Assembly: GCA_900199555.1 (NCBI GenBank)
Contig: FZQZ01000013.1
Location: 21,557-85,556, forward strand
DNA from: Prevotellaceae bacterium MN60
GTDB lineage: Bacteria; Bacteroidota; Bacteroidia; Bacteroidales; Bacteroidaceae
Length of the DNA: 64,000 nt
Direction: 5' to 3'
Made by a program: the position numbers and the translations under genes. Position 1 is the first letter of the stretch. Each line of letters starts with the position of its first letter. Under the pieces are notes generated by a model, which was given only the letters and a program-made list of their open reading frames with translations, did no database searches and was not told the origin of the DNA. Positions 8,858 through 17,363 of the stretch are shown here, one piece after another.

Positions 8858-10774
8858 ATGGGAAAAATTATTGGAATTGACTTAGGAACTACCAACAGCT
8901 GTGTTGCCGTATTCGAGGGTAACGAGCCAGTAGTTATTGCCAACAGCGAGGGTAAGCGTACAACACCTTCAGTAGTTGGTTTTGTTGAGAATGGTGAGCG
9001 TAAGATTGGTGACCCTGCTAAGCGTCAGGCTATCACTAACCCTAAGAACACCGTTTACTCTATCAAGCGTTTCATGGGTGAGAACTGGCAGCAGACCGAG
9101 AAAGAGATTGGTCGTGTGCCTTACTCAGTAGTCAACGAGGGTGGCTATCCTCGTGTTGACATCGATGGACGCAAATATACTCCACAGGAAATTTCAGCTA
9201 TGGTGCTGCAGAAGATGAAGAAGACTGCCGAGGACTATCTCGGACAGGAAGTAACTGAGGCTGTCATCACCGTACCTGCATACTTCTCTGACTCTCAGCG
9301 TCAGGCTACCAAGGAGGCTGGTCAGATTGCCGGTCTTGAGGTAAAGCGTATTGTCAACGAGCCTACTGCTGCCGCTTTGGCATACGGTGTTGACAAGGCC
9401 AACAAGGATATGAAGATTGCCGTATTCGACCTCGGTGGTGGTACGTTCGATATCTCTATCCTTGAGTTCGGTGGTGGCGTATTCGAGGTACTCTCTACCA
9501 ATGGTGATACTCACCTCGGTGGTGACGACTTCGACCAGGTTATCATCGACTGGTTGGTACAGGAGTTCAAGAACGACGAGGGTGCCGACCTGAAGAGCGA
9601 TCCTATGGCTATGCAGCGCCTGAAGGAGGCTGCTGAGAAGGCTAAGATTGAGTTGTCTTCTTCTACCTCCACAGAGATTAACCTTCCTTACATCATGCCT
9701 GTAGGCGGTGTTCCCAAGCACTTGGTTAAGACTCTGACACGTGCTAAGTTCGAGCAGCTGGCTCACGACCTCATCCAGGCTTGTCTGGCTCCATGTCAGA
9801 AGGCTATGGCTGACGCTAAGCTGAGCACTGCCGACATCGACGAGGTTATTCTCGTAGGTGGTTCAAGCCGTATCCCCGCTGTACAGGCCCTCGTAAAGAA
9901 CTACTTCGGCAAGGAGCCTTCTAAGGGTGTTAACCCCGACGAGGTTGTCGCTGTAGGTGCTTCTATCCAGGGTGCTATCCTCAACAAGGAAGGTGGCGTA
10001 GGCGACATCGTACTGCTCGACGTTACTCCTCTTACTCTCGGTATCGAGACCATGGGTGGTGTCATGACCAAGCTGATTGAGGCCAACACTACTATTCCTT
10101 GCAAGAAGAGCGAGGTATTCTCTACCGCAGCTGACAATCAGACAGAGGTAACCATCCACGTATTGCAGGGTGAGCGTCCAATGGCAAATCAGAACAAGTC
10201 TATCGGTCAGTTCAACCTGACAGGTATTGCTCCCGCTCGTCGTGGTATTCCTCAGATCGAGGTAACCTTCGATATCGATGCCAACGGTATCCTCAAGGTA
10301 TCTGCCAAGGATAAGGCTACTGGCAAGGAGCAGGCTATCCGCATTGAGGCTTCATCAGGTCTGTCACAGGATGAGATCAACCGCATGAAGGCTGAGGCTG
10401 AGCAGAACGCTGAGAACGATAAGAAGGAGCGCGAGCGCGTTGACAAGATGAACCAGGCTGACTCAATGATTTTCCAGACCGAGAATCAGTTGAAGGAACT
10501 TGGCGACAAGCTGCCCGCAGAGCACAAGCCCGCTATCGAACAGGCACTGCAGCAGTTAAAGGACGCCCACAAGGCAGGCGACGTAGCTGCTATCGACACT
10601 GCTATTGCAGCACTGAACAACGCTTGGAATACTGCTTCTCAGCAGATGTATCAGGGCGCTCAGGGTGCACAGGCTGGTCAGGGCAATCCTTTCGAGGGTC
10701 AGCAGGCTGGCGCACAGCAGGAAGCTCCAAAGGATGACAACATCCAGGATGCAGACTTCGAGGAGGTGAAGTAA
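8858..10774 (+). CDS. dnaK: Chaperone DnaK (Hsp70)
   Basis: With the ATG at 8858 the protein has 638 residues and starts '[19 protein letters not shown]', the canonical DnaK N-terminus; an upstream in-frame start would add 35 atypical residues. The ATPase domain shows phosphate-1 'GIDLGTTNS', phosphate-2 '[14 protein letters not shown]' and the adenosine motif '[14 protein letters not shown]'. The linker '[17 protein letters not shown]' leads into the substrate-binding domain. The C-terminal lid ends in a Gln/Gly/Ala-rich tail and 'DADFEEVK'. The gene is free-standing: no grpE or dnaJ adjoins it and a terminator follows. The promoter could not be assigned with confidence. Confidence 0.98.
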   Translation: MGKIIGIDLGTTNSCVAVFEGNEPVVIANSEGKRTTPSVVGFVENGERKIGDPAKRQAITNPKNTVYSIKRFMGENWQQTEKEIGRVPYSVVNEGGYPRVDIDGRKYTPQEISAMVLQKMKKTAEDYLGQEVTEAVITVPAYFSDSQRQATKEAGQIAGLEVKRIVNEPTAAALAYGVDKANKDMKIAVFDLGGGTFDISILEFGGGVFEVLSTNGDTHLGGDDFDQVIIDWLVQEFKNDEGADLKSDPMAMQRLKEAAEKAKIELSSSTSTEINLPYIMPVGGVPKHLVKTLTRAKFEQLAHDLIQACLAPCQKAMADAKLSTADIDEVILVGGSSRIPAVQALVKNYFGKEPSKGVNPDEVVAVGASIQGAILNKEGGVGDIVLLDVTPLTLGIETMGGVMTKLIEANTTIPCKKSEVFSTAADNQTEVTIHVLQGERPMANQNKSIGQFNLTGIAPARRGIPQIEVTFDIDANGILKVSAKDKATGKEQAIRIEASSGLSQDEINRMKAEAEQNAENDKKERERVDKMNQADSMIFQTENQLKELGDKLPAEHKPAIEQALQQLKDAHKAGDVAAIDTAIAALNNAWNTASQQMYQGAQGAQAGQGNPFEGQQAGAQQEAPKDDNIQDADFEEVK

Positions 10775-10804
10775 GTTTGATAAGCAAATAATAAACAACA
10801 ATAG

Positions 10805-10839
10805 AAATCCCGTATAACTCAAGTAGTTATGCGGGATTT
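10805..10839 (+). terminator. dnaK terminator
   Basis: AAATCCCGTATAACT (10805-10819) pairs with AGTTATGCGGGATTT (10825-10839): a 15-bp stem with one G-U pair, 5-nt loop and T-rich 3' flank. It marks the end of the core block before the island. Confidence 0.88.
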
Positions 10840-10889
10840 ACTTTTGGTTAAACTTTGTAATTATCTGTCATTTTTCGGATTTTTATCGT

Positions 10890-10897
10890 AATTTTGC
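10890..10897 (+). promoter_or_regulatory. -7 box for the HTH/integrase operon
   Basis: TAATTTTG (10890-10897) fits TAnnTTTG, 73 nt before the ATG at 10971. No convincing -33 element was seen. Confidence 0.4.
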
Positions 10898-10970
10898 ACC
10901 AAAACGTTAACGCGACACTTTAGTCGGTAATGTTCAACATAACGCATACACATTATTAAAAATAACAAAT

Positions 10971-11534
10971 ATGGCTCAGGCAAAATATGAGATTCGCAGA
11001 AAATGTCCCATCTGTGGTGCTGTATTCCAGATACGCACCATCGATTCTGTGTATTGTTCTAAGCAATGCTCTGATGTAGCCTACAAAAGGAAAAAGGACA
11101 GAGAAGCAAAGGAAGCAAGATACGAAGAGTTGGCAAAAGAGATTCCCGACATTAGAGAATATCTTTCCGTTCAAGAAGCCGTCGCAGTCTATTGTGTAGA
11201 ACGTGACACTTTGTATCGTGAAATTCGCAAAGGAAAGATTCCTTCAGTCAACCTTGGGGCAAAGCAACTGAGGTTGAATCGAGCAGACCTTGAACAACGT
11301 TACCCAAGGAGGAAGAAGGTTAGGAAAGCAGCACAAAAGCCCATTCCAAAAACATACAATATGGAACCAGAAAATTGCTATACCATTGGAGAGATTTCAA
11401 AGAAGTATAGAATTCACGATTCGTCTGTATGGGCTCACATCCGCAAGTTCTCGATTCCTACGCGACAGATTGGAAACTATGTTTATGCTCCAAAACCAGA
11501 AATTGACAAACTATATAAATCTATAAAGTTATGA
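10971..11534 (+). CDS. Zinc-finger / double helix-turn-helix protein of the integrase operon
   Basis: A 187-residue protein with three parts. Residues ~12-35 carry a four-Cys finger ('CPICG' then 'YCSKQC') followed by a Lys/Arg/Glu-rich stretch. Residues ~60-107 form an excisionase/MerR-like HTH ('LSVQEAVAVYCVERDTLYRE'). Residues ~137-185 form a second one ('YTIGEISKKYRIHDSSVW'). Two helix-turn-helix modules of this type next to a tyrosine recombinase suggest a recombination-directionality or regulatory factor. The stop overlaps the start of the recombinase gene by 4 bp, so translation is coupled. DNA target unknown. Confidence 0.75.
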   Translation: MAQAKYEIRRKCPICGAVFQIRTIDSVYCSKQCSDVAYKRKKDREAKEARYEELAKEIPDIREYLSVQEAVAVYCVERDTLYREIRKGKIPSVNLGAKQLRLNRADLEQRYPRRKKVRKAAQKPIPKTYNMEPENCYTIGEISKKYRIHDSSVWAHIRKFSIPTRQIGNYVYAPKPEIDKLYKSIKL

Positions 11535-12820
11535 AGACTCCAATGAAGCGTACGGTATTCAAGGTAATACTTCGCAAATCCGAATACAAAGAGCAATGGT
11601 CTTTGCTCATTGAAAGTTTTCCTGTCTTTGAGCCTGGAAGAGATAAACCACTTCGTAAGCATGAGCCACTAGGCCGTTTTATAACTACTCCTATCTTTGA
11701 CAAGAATAGTTCTGGAAGAACATTGTCCGATGGTAAAGCTTATTATCGTCCCAAACGTGATGCCAATGGAATTATCATGTGCCGCTCACAGAAAGACCAA
11801 GAAGCATGTGTGTTTGCTGACAAGGTTAGAGATCTTCGACAGCACGAATACGATAATCAGTCTTTATATACAGACACAGAAGCAGAACTGGCTGCGCAAA
11901 ACGAAAGGTCAAAGTATGACTTCATCAAGTATTTTGAGGAACTAAAAGATAAACGTCACAAGAATAGTTCCGAGTCAATTCGAGTTAATTGGAGAAGAGA
12001 ACTGGCATTGATGAAGCTATACACTGGTGGCAAGCCTCTTCCATTTGGTAGTATTGACCTAACTCTAATTGAAGATTATAAGGACTATCTCATTAACGCT
12101 CCTAAAGGTGGGGGAAAATCAGGTACGATATCTGCAAACACGGCATCAACATATTTTTCCATATTTAAGGCTGGTCTTCATCAAGCTTTTGTCGATGGAT
12201 ATCTGACTATTGACCTCGCTGCTAAAGTAAAGAACATCTACTTTGAGGAAAGCCAACGTGAATATCTAACATTGGAAGAGCTCAACCTGCTTGCTTCTAC
12301 TCCATGCGATAGTGACATTCTCAAAAGAGCAGCTTTGTTCTCTGCCCTAACTGGATTGCGCCACTGTGATATCAAGCAATTGAAATGGCGCGATGTTGTG
12401 AAGGATGAAGAACACTATCGACTTCTGTTCACGCAACAGAAGACTAAAGGTGTGGAATACATGCCTATTTCTGACCAAGCCTATCAACTATGTGGAGAAC
12501 GTGGAGATGCAGACCGTCTCGTTTTTGAAGGACTTCAAGATCCATCATGGATAAATCGTCCTGTTAAGCGATGGATTGAAGCTTCAGGTATTACGAAGCA
12601 CATCACATTCCACTGCTTCCGCCATACCTATGCTACATTACAACTTACCAAAGGCACGGACATTTATACTGTTAGTAAGATGCTTGGTCATAAGAAGGTG
12701 ACGACAACACAAATATATGCAAAGATTGTCGATGCGAAGAAAGAAGCTGCCGCAGATGCAATTCAGATTTCACTCTCAAACGACATTATTAAGTCACCAG
12801 ACAACACCCCAAGTAAATAA
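11531..12820 (+). CDS. Tyrosine recombinase / integrase
   Basis: A 429-residue phage-integrase-family recombinase. The N-terminal arm and SAM-like core-binding domain span ~100-230 ('FIKYFEELKDKRHKNSSESI'); the catalytic domain runs ~240-415. The active-site set is complete: Arg277 ('ALTGLRHCDIKQL'), Lys304 or Lys306 in the beta-hairpin, His361 and Arg364 ('HCFRHTYATLQL'), His387 ('LGHKKVTTTQ') and nucleophile Tyr396. It resembles recombinases of Bacteroidales integrative elements. A terminator lies 49 nt downstream. No relaxase or conjugation genes are visible, so the element looks like a genomic island or mobilizable unit. No att direct repeats were identified by eye. Confidence 0.93.
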   Translation: MKTPMKRTVFKVILRKSEYKEQWSLLIESFPVFEPGRDKPLRKHEPLGRFITTPIFDKNSSGRTLSDGKAYYRPKRDANGIIMCRSQKDQEACVFADKVRDLRQHEYDNQSLYTDTEAELAAQNERSKYDFIKYFEELKDKRHKNSSESIRVNWRRELALMKLYTGGKPLPFGSIDLTLIEDYKDYLINAPKGGGKSGTISANTASTYFSIFKAGLHQAFVDGYLTIDLAAKVKNIYFEESQREYLTLEELNLLASTPCDSDILKRAALFSALTGLRHCDIKQLKWRDVVKDEEHYRLLFTQQKTKGVEYMPISDQAYQLCGERGDADRLVFEGLQDPSWINRPVKRWIEASGITKHITFHCFRHTYATLQLTKGTDIYTVSKMLGHKKVTTTQIYAKIVDAKKEAAADAIQISLSNDIIKSPDNTPSK

Positions 12821-12868
12821 CACCATTGCAAGCCTCATTTTAAGCAATAGTCACATCATTTCTTCATT

Positions 12869-12900
12869 AGCCATTCACATTCACGTGTGAGTGGCTTTTT
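12869..12900 (+). terminator. Terminator after the integrase
   Basis: AGCCATTCACA (12869-12879) and TGTGAGTGGCT (12886-12896) form an 11-bp stem with one G-U pair, followed by TTTTT. Confidence 0.85.
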
Positions 12901-12928
12901 CTGTAATTATCCTTTTGTTATCGTTTAT

Positions 12929-12961
12929 CGTTATGATAGCGTTATGATTGGCATCATAACG
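12929..12961. repeat. Three copies of CGTTATGAT, two direct and one inverted
   Basis: CGTTATGAT occurs at 12929-12937 and 12940-12948, and its complement ATCATAACG at 12953-12961, giving a perfect 9-bp palindrome with a TGGC centre. This part of the 357-bp gap between the integrase and the next gene is a likely protein-binding cluster (excisionase, Rep or regulator). The rest of the gap holds a terminator, an AT-rich stretch and a -7-like TACTTTTG at 13103-13110. Confidence 0.6.
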
Positions 12962-13177
12962 ATGTCATAAGAAAAATATTTTTCCGTTTTAACATTTATT
13001 TATTACACCTAATAATCAACAAGTTACATACACAAGGTACACATGATTACTATGATCTCATTATGCTCCGAATCATGCCAAAATCACCATTGCTTTTTAC
13101 GATACTTTTGCAGTCGCTTTCTTACAAAAGAGAGTGACTGTAGCATAAGCTGCAGCCAACCTAAAAATATTTTTAAC

Positions 13178-13537
13178 ATGGGTACAGAAGTACTTTCATT
13201 TGATGCAATGCCACAAATGATGGCTAACATCCTTAAGAAGTTGGAGACACTTGAACAGAAGTTCGACACTCTGCAGTCAAACAACAAGGTAGAGACAGAT
13301 GCTTGGTTCTCCCTACAAGACCTTTGCAACTATCTCCCCAATCATCCAGCCGAACAGACTGTTTATGGCTGGACAAGTAATCGCACCATTCCATACCACA
13401 AGAATGGCAAAAGTATCGTCTTCCGTAAGTCTGAGATTGATTCGTGGCTTATGCAGTCAGCACGCAAGTCAACAAATGACATCTATGAAGAAGCACGCGC
13501 ATACGTTGCAAACAACCCTATAAGAAGAACAAAATGA
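13178..13537 (+). CDS. Excisionase/MerR-like helix-turn-helix protein
   Basis: Starting at the ATG at 13178 gives 119 residues; the in-frame upstream extension is Cys-rich, atypical, and covers the -7-like TACTTTTG at 13103-13110. Residues ~1-30 are a short helix ('MPQMMANILKKLETLEQKFD'). Residues ~45-100 form an HTH_17-type domain ('DAWFSLQDLCNYL', 'VYGWTSNRTIPYHKNGKSIVFRKSEIDSWL'), common in Bacteroidales mobile elements as an excisionase or Rep accessory protein. The gene overlaps the next one by 4 bp. The spaced CGTTATGAT palindrome upstream could be its operator. Confidence 0.7.
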   Translation: MGTEVLSFDAMPQMMANILKKLETLEQKFDTLQSNNKVETDAWFSLQDLCNYLPNHPAEQTVYGWTSNRTIPYHKNGKSIVFRKSEIDSWLMQSARKSTNDIYEEARAYVANNPIRRTK

Positions 13538-14022
13538 CGTATATTGACTACTTAAATCAGTTTTGGCGAGCTTCATCTGTGGAATATATGTCAGCGAGTG
13601 AAGTTGCTTTGTATGCATTTATAGCGAACGAATGTAATCAGAATCGTTGGCATATGCCTGTTCAATGTTCTACCGTACGCATCTGTGAAGTACTGCACAT
13701 TTCAAAGCAGACGCTCTGCAACGCTCGAAAGAATCTTGCCAAACGTGGACTGATTTCTTTCACCGAAGGCAGTTCACGTCATGTGCCGTCCAAATATTCA
13801 CTATTAAAATGGACGGATAACTTGACGGTAGAGTTGACGGATGGATTGACGGCAGACTTTACCCCTTTAAAAGATAAAGAGAAAGATAATTTTATAAAAA
13901 ACGGTTCAACAAACTTTTCAAACAAAGAAAGGGAAAGGAACAATGGAAACGACACACAAAGTCGACGTAGAGGTGTTAAAGAAATCTCTGCTACAGCGTC
14001 GTCCTATGAAGGAACGTTTTAA
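13534..14022 (+). CDS. Winged-helix replication/regulatory protein of the mobile element
   Basis: A 162-residue protein. Residues ~1-95 form a winged-helix module ('YMSASEVALYAFIANECNQN', then 'RICEVLHISKQTLCNARKNL' and 'KRGLISFTEGSSRHVPSKY'), the kind seen in plasmid and mobile-element replication initiators or helicase-loader partners. The C-terminal third is low-complexity (Asn, Arg, Ser, Lys). It begins within the stop of the upstream HTH gene, and its last 80 bp overlap the start of the DnaC-like ATPase gene, so the three form one operon. I cannot tell initiator from regulator by sequence alone. Confidence 0.6.
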   Translation: MTYIDYLNQFWRASSVEYMSASEVALYAFIANECNQNRWHMPVQCSTVRICEVLHISKQTLCNARKNLAKRGLISFTEGSSRHVPSKYSLLKWTDNLTVELTDGLTADFTPLKDKEKDNFIKNGSTNFSNKERERNNGNDTQSRRRGVKEISATASSYEGTF

Positions 14023-14626
14023 GTTGCCTATGGCTGAAGAACAGGCGTATGCTTATCTGTTAGCCGCAATCAAGGCGGAAGTGGAATATCGCCATCGTAC
14101 TTTTTGCTCTAACGAAGATGTGGAGAAACAACTGCATGACATGGCAAGCTGGCTTACCTCACCATCTTCCAGTTTCGGCATCCTACTTTGCGGTGGATGT
14201 GGCAATGGAAAGAGCACCATGCTCAAAGCATTCCAACAAATACTAAACTATCTGCGAATTAGTAAGCCATACAACGATGGTACATACGGAATCCAAATTG
14301 TGGATGCAAAGTACATTGCGTACCTCTGCAAGAACAACTATGAAGCATACCGTAAACTGATTAGTGTGGAAATGCTCGGAATTGATGACCTTGGCACAGA
14401 GCCAACCGAGGTAATGGACTATGGTAATGTCTATACTCCAGTCATAGACCTATTGACCAAGCGTTATGAAGAGCAGCTTTTCACCATCATCACAACCAAT
14501 CTCACACCGCAACAAATCCGAGGGCATTATGGTGACCGCATTGCCGACAGGCTCAATGAGATGGTCAAGAAAATTGTGTTTAACAATGGTACCTACCGTA
14601 CAGACAAATTGGCGACACCTGTTTAA
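13943..14626 (+). CDS. DnaC/IstB-like AAA+ ATPase
   Basis: A 227-residue P-loop ATPase. Walker A is 'GGCGNGKST' (residues ~89-97), Walker B 'MLGIDDLGTEP' (~148-158), sensor 1 'TIITTNL' (~182-188), and an arginine-rich C-terminus contains 'RIADRLNEM'. The family loads replicative helicase (DnaC) or assists transposases (IstB); beside the winged-helix gene the replication role fits better. The chosen ATG at 13943 has AAAGGA 6-11 nt upstream. No terminator follows; instead the structured repeat array starts 24 bp after the stop. Confidence 0.8.
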   Translation: METTHKVDVEVLKKSLLQRRPMKERFKLPMAEEQAYAYLLAAIKAEVEYRHRTFCSNEDVEKQLHDMASWLTSPSSSFGILLCGGCGNGKSTMLKAFQQILNYLRISKPYNDGTYGIQIVDAKYIAYLCKNNYEAYRKLISVEMLGIDDLGTEPTEVMDYGNVYTPVIDLLTKRYEEQLFTIITTNLTPQQIRGHYGDRIADRLNEMVKKIVFNNGTYRTDKLATPV

Positions 14627-14650
14627 CAGCTTTTCAAGCTTTCGGGGCAC

Positions 14651-15290
14651 TGGGCTAGCCCATGTGCTATGTTATTCCAGTATCGGGAAGCTCACTACCC
14701 GTTTTGATTAACATCGAACGGTGAGCTGACCACATAAATCTGCAAGCAGGTGTCACTGTGTCTGGCATATAAGAGTACTCACAAATGGTGGGTAATACGT
14801 TTCGGAGCTAACACCTGTGGCTTTTATCAAGTTGGACCAATCGGCTTGCCGATGCCACTTATATAAAGTCTGGGGAAGCCTAATACCCCAACCATCTATC
14901 GATGCTTGGGAAACTGACCAGATAAAATAGCAAGCAATGACGTTTATAAAGACCTTGAAAATTCTCCGAAAGGCTGTTATCAATATGTCAGACAACTGGA
15001 AAACTGACGCTCGGGAGAGGCTTGCCTCTGTCCACTCAATTGTAAGAAGGGGTAGCCTAATACCCCTGCTTCCCATTGAAGTTTGGGTAACTGACCATAT
15101 AGAATAGCGAGCTATTAGGGGCGTAACGGCTTAGTAGACTCTTTTAAGAGCCTGTTCTCAGTACGACAAACACTGCAACTTTTGCTATAGACAAACGCAT
15201 AGAAAAGGCTTGCCTTTGTCCACTCGAAGGTAGGGAGGGGCAGCCTAATACCCCATCATCGCTTCGCTTGATTGGAGTCTGCCACCCCAA
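14651..15290. repeat. Four tandem ~180-bp structured repeat units with covarying hairpins
   Basis: Four units have period 188, 177 and 188 bp. Each has hairpin A (14651-14662, 14840-14853, 15016-15029, 15204-15217), a gap of 18-21 nt, then hairpin B with 4-bp arms and a 10-nt loop (14684-14701, 14872-14889, 15049-15066, 15237-15254). Downstream in units 1-3 is a conserved CTGACCA followed by A/T-rich sequence and GCnAGC. The A stems differ but stay paired: TGGGC/GCCCA, ATCGGC/GCCGAT, AGAGGC/GCCTCT, AAAGGC/GCCTTT. The B stem changes from GGGG/CCCC to CGGG/CCCG. Such compensatory change implies selection on structure. No convincing ORF lies here. An origin, transfer site or RNA function are options. 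Confidence 0.75.
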
Positions 15291-15318
15291 AGGCAAGCCC
15301 TGTTAATCACTGTTCTTT

Positions 15319-16647
15319 CTATGCTTCTGTCTGTTGTGTGACTCTAGCCTCCTCGAATTTTGCCTTCATTGTTGGATTATTGCGTGTGAGCTTCTTGATG
15401 GTAAGGGACTCAGCCTTATCATTTGCCAAACGAAGATTATTCTCACTGCCAATGAGCGCATCTTTAATCTTCTGTAGATGCTGAATCGACTTATCAATCT
15501 CATCGATGGCCGTCTTGAACTTCTCACTTGCCAAACGATAATTCTTGCCGAATTTCTCTTGGAAATCCAGAAGCTGGTTCTCAAAGTTCGTAACATCAAT
15601 CGACTGGCTCTGGGCTATAGCAAGTTGCTGCTTATATTCAAGGCTTTTCTTGGAAGTTTGGACAAGCAACGAAATGATAGGAAGGAAGAACTGTGGACGG
15701 ATGACATACATCTTGTCATATTTATACGATACATCAACAATACCACCATTATATAGTTCATTGTCTGGTTCCAAGAGAGAGACAAGCACTGCAAACTCAC
15801 AACCTTTAGCATTACGATCGGCATCAAGCTTCTTGAAGAAGTCTTCGTTCTTGTGCTTAGTTGCAGTCTCATCAGCTTCGTTCTTCATCTCGAACATGAT
15901 AGATACATATTCTGTACCATCAGGAGCGTAGTCACGGAAGATGAAGTCGCCCTTGCTACCGCCAGATGCGTCATTGTCCTTCTCGAAGTATGCATTAGGC
16001 ATCATCGAGCGCATCATCTGGTTAAACTGAGTAGAGCAATGAATCTCTAGAGTCTCGCCAATCATCTTGGTGGACATACGAGTCTTCAGGTCCTTGTAGT
16101 AGTCAACCTGCTCCTGTGCAGTCTTCAGCTTCAATTCGTACTGCTCCTTGATGGTATTCTCATGGATAGCAGCTGCCTGTTTGCTAAGTTCTGCATTTGC
16201 CTTTAACTGAGCAATCTCTGCATCCTTGCCTTGGATGTCCTCTTGAGCCTTGCGCTGTTCCTCCATCACAGCGATTCTCATCTTACTGTCATTCTCATTG
16301 ATAGTAGCCTGAAGCTTGGCTATCTCCTTGTCCTTGTCAGCAAGTGCAAGAGTCAACTCAGTCGCTTTCTTCTCTTCAACAGAGCCGAGTTCGCTTTTGA
16401 GTTTCGCAATCTCTGCTTCCTTCTGGGTCAGCGCAATATCCTTCTTGCTCAACTCTTTCTGGTATATCTTCTCAGCCTTGGCAGCAGCTAGTTGATCCTC
16501 TGCTTTGTGACGAGCATGAAGTTCTGCAATACGACGGTCAACCTCCGCATTGAACTCAGCGTTCTTTACCTGATTAACGATAGAAGCGTAATCTGCTTCG
16601 TCAACTGTGAATGCCTTGTGGCAATTGGGACAAACAAGTTCCTTCAT
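15319..16647 (-). CDS. DUF2130 coiled-coil protein with PD-(D/E)xK-like nuclease core
   Basis: 442 residues. An N-terminal zinc knuckle half ('CPNCHKAF', residues 6-13) is followed by a long coiled coil (~30-190, rich in Lys, Glu and Ala). Residues ~200-370 are the DUF2130 core. The core has 'KGDFIFRDY' (Asp234) and 'SIMFEMKNE' (Glu253, Lys255), the Asp...Glu-x-Lys pattern of restriction-like nucleases. RmuC-like and DUF2130 proteins are thought to act on DNA, but the role here is inferred. The promoter carries the same palindrome as the R-M and CBASS operons, so it is likely a fourth member of the defence regulon. It converges on the repeat array. Confidence 0.8.
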   Translation of the reverse strand: MKELVCPNCHKAFTVDEADYASIVNQVKNAEFNAEVDRRIAELHARHKAEDQLAAAKAEKIYQKELSKKDIALTQKEAEIAKLKSELGSVEEKKATELTLALADKDKEIAKLQATINENDSKMRIAVMEEQRKAQEDIQGKDAEIAQLKANAELSKQAAAIHENTIKEQYELKLKTAQEQVDYYKDLKTRMSTKMIGETLEIHCSTQFNQMMRSMMPNAYFEKDNDASGGSKGDFIFRDYAPDGTEYVSIMFEMKNEADETATKHKNEDFFKKLDADRNAKGCEFAVLVSLLEPDNELYNGGIVDVSYKYDKMYVIRPQFFLPIISLLVQTSKKSLEYKQQLAIAQSQSIDVTNFENQLLDFQEKFGKNYRLASEKFKTAIDEIDKSIQHLQKIKDALIGSENNLRLANDKAESLTIKKLTRNNPTMKAKFEEARVTQQTEA

Positions 16648-16732
16648 GACTCAAATCGAATTTTAGTTATACTTTATTATATACAAACTGTCGCTCTTTC
16701 CAACCAAAGAGTGTTTCTCTTGATTTATAGCG

Positions 16733-16767
16733 CAAAGTTAGGTGCTAACTATGCAGCCATTCTGCAC
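16733..16767 (-). promoter_or_regulatory. Defence-regulon promoter/operator of the DUF2130 gene
   Basis: On the minus strand the -7 box TAACTTTG is at 16740-16733. Exactly 10 nt upstream is ATGCAGCCATTCTGCAC (16751-16767, + strand), a 6-5-6 palindrome with one end mismatch. Geometry is identical to the sites at 19739-19773, 27587-27621 and 31302-31336. Confidence 0.8.
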
Positions 16768-16810
16768 GTCAAAAGTTTTTTTATAGAAAATAAGCATTTA
16801 TTCTGAAAAT

Positions 16811-16827
16811 GCCCAATTCAAATGGGC
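16811..16827 (-). terminator. Possible terminator of the CBASS operon
   Basis: GCCCA (16811-16815) and TGGGC (16823-16827) form a short stem, followed on the minus strand by ATTTTC. It lies 80 nt beyond the E2-like gene. Weak. Confidence 0.4.
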
Positions 16828-16907
16828 TTACCTGGCACTTTAATTCTATCATCATGCTCAGTTGGAGTGCTTATTCTCATCTTATGAGAAATGTTATTTT
16901 AGATGGA

Positions 16908-17363
16908 TTATACTGGTTTTGATATTTTTTCTTCTATTTTTTCGACGTCCCAATTTCCATGGCCGCCGCCCATCCATCTACCTGTAGTTACCCATATTTC
17001 ATAATAATACATCCATTGCACAGCCCAATGTACTATTGTTTGAGCTATAACCATTGACGGTCGCCATTCTCCAGTTCCTGGCAAATAGAGGCATAACTGT
17101 TGTTTCCCATTACTATAATTGTATGTGTGAGGCAATCGTTTAGCCCCCTCTGCCAGCTGTAGAGGTTTTGGAGATACGATATATGCTTTAGGTGCCTGTC
17201 CTAGTTTGTAAGTAATCTTTAGCTTATAGGTATCAGACAAAGCCGAAGGTGTGAACTCTCCGAACCAAGTCATAGTACCACATTGAATGGTACCTGACGA
17301 TTCGGGGAATTCATGCCTCAAAATGTTAAACTGCTGGATTGGTGTTATAGCTTTATTCTCCAT
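16908..17363 (-). CDS. E2-like (ubiquitin-conjugating fold) protein of the CBASS operon
   Basis: 151 residues matching the prokaryotic E2 pattern: strands 'TYKLKITYKLGQAPKAYIVS', a proline turn, 'LPHTYNYSNGKQQLCLYLP' with candidate catalytic Cys91, then 'IAQTIVHWAVQWMYYYEIW' and 'TTGRWMGGG'. In type II-short CBASS an E2-only protein modifies or primes the cyclase by C-terminal conjugation without a dedicated E1. The gene starts 11 bp inside the end of the CD-NTase gene, as expected for a partner. The family call rests on pattern recognition; the catalytic Cys is a prediction. No JAB-type peptidase (Cap3) is present in the operon. Confidence 0.72.
   Translation of the reverse strand: MENKAITPIQQFNILRHEFPESSGTIQCGTMTWFGEFTPSALSDTYKLKITYKLGQAPKAYIVSPKPLQLAEGAKRLPHTYNYSNGKQQLCLYLPGTGEWRPSMVIAQTIVHWAVQWMYYYEIWVTTGRWMGGGHGNWDVEKIEEKISKPV

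Noticed and set aside
13149..13160. TGCAGCCAA half-site upstream of the HTH gene at 13178
   Set aside because: Only one half of the palindrome is present and the promoter geometry is not matched.
14753..15076. 107-codon open frame on the minus strand
   Set aside because: It runs through the structured repeat units, has no promoter or ribosome site and an atypical composition; the repeats explain the sequence better.
14651..15290. CRISPR array
   Set aside because: Units are ~180 bp, the repeat is not a 23-50-bp constant word, spacers are not distinct and no cas genes occur in the window.
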